From: Baffinella frigidus
Lineage: Eukaryota; Cryptophyceae; Cryptomonadales; Baffinellaceae
NCBI GenBank assembly: GCA_026770585.1
Contig: MU646333.1
Coordinates: 517,448-529,224, forward strand
DNA: 11,777 nt
Direction of reading: 5' to 3'
Positions within the stretch are counted from its first letter, which is position 1. Each line of letters starts with the position of its first letter. Of the stretch, positions 11,319-11,777 are shown one piece after another. Under the pieces are notes generated by a model that was not told the DNA's origin, made no database searches, and worked only from the letters and a program-made list of their open reading frames with translations. The position numbers were made by a program, and so were the translations under genes.

Positions 11319-11777
11319 CTGAACCCTAAACCCTAACAACTGAACCCTTAACCTCAACCCTGAACCCGCAACCCTCAACCCTCAACCCTCATTCCTAAAT
11401 CCTAAACCCTAAGCCCTGAACACTTAACGTTAAACCCTAAACTTTCAAAATTGAGCCCTAAACCTACAGTCTAAACACCAAACACTCAACCCTAATCACT
11501 AAACGCTAAACCCCGAACCCCAACCTTTAACCCCCAAACACTCAACCCCAAACCCATAACCAAAATCCTACACCTTAAACCCTAAAAAGCAAACCCTTAA
11601 CTCTAACCCCAAACCCCAAACCCTAAACCCAACCCCCAACCCCCAACCCCCAACCCCCAACCCCCGTCCCCCAAATCAAAACCTACACCCTCATCCCTCA
11701 ACCCTACAACCTGAACCCTACGCCCCAAACCCTACAACCTGTATCCCAAACCACAACCCACATCCCAAACCCTCAAC
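11319..11777. repeat. degenerate telomere-like array to the window end
   Basis: Continuous run of CCCTAAA derivatives (CCCTCAA, CCCTGAA, CCCCAAA, CCCCCAA) with more change than 10883-11061 and a local (CCCCCAA)n patch at 11632-11665. Continues past the window. Confidence 0.92.

Noticed and set aside
10883-11777. Chromosome end
   Set aside because: A right-hand telomere would show TTTAGGG on the + strand; here it is CCCTAAA, and the array is interrupted and degenerate.

Overview
The window reads as nuclear DNA of a unicellular eukaryote, probably an alga or related protist. It has short spliced exons with GT...AG borders, plant-type telomere-like arrays (CCCTAAA), abundant foldback/MITE elements, minisatellites and no bacterial-style gene packing. 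The taxon cannot be fixed from sequence alone; a cryptophyte-like nuclear genome is one possibility, held weakly.

The one gene I can support is a plus-strand RsmE-family 16S rRNA (uracil-N3)-methyltransferase (SPOUT fold). It does not appear as a long open reading frame. I recovered eight small exons by matching family motifs: 361-468, 1829-1884, 2914-2968, 3445-3504, 4511-4608, 5757-5862, 7040-7084 and 8694-8753. They sum to 588 nt (195 codons plus TAG), and every junction keeps frame. All eight acceptors read GCAG and all seven donors are GT. The 5' part (transcription start, any targeting peptide, N-terminal PUA-like domain) lies left of the window.

The most unusual feature is that most exons are accompanied by extra copies of themselves in the flanking introns. 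Some are complete and splice-phase compatible (exon 5 in three copies, with ten synonymous and no amino-acid differences between copies 1 and 3). Others are partial, decayed or inverted (exons 1, 2, 3, 4, 6, 7). The introns (0.5-1.6 kb) are otherwise built from at least six mobile or repetitive families: a GGGGTACCTCGCTCAT MITE (about a dozen full or half copies), two kinds of long foldback element, a GTTGAC repeat, minisatellites (49 bp, 7 bp, CACACCCATC-type) and interstitial telomere-like DNA.

Layout: 1-360, exon 1 copies; 361-8753, the gene; 8754-8860, a MITE; about 9144-10510, a dispersed family whose five members include one inside intron 7; 10745-10807, two small hairpins; 10883-11777, telomere-like arrays interrupted by 257 bp of unique sequence. 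The CCCTAAA orientation on the + strand is wrong for a right-hand chromosome end, so these arrays are interstitial in this reading.
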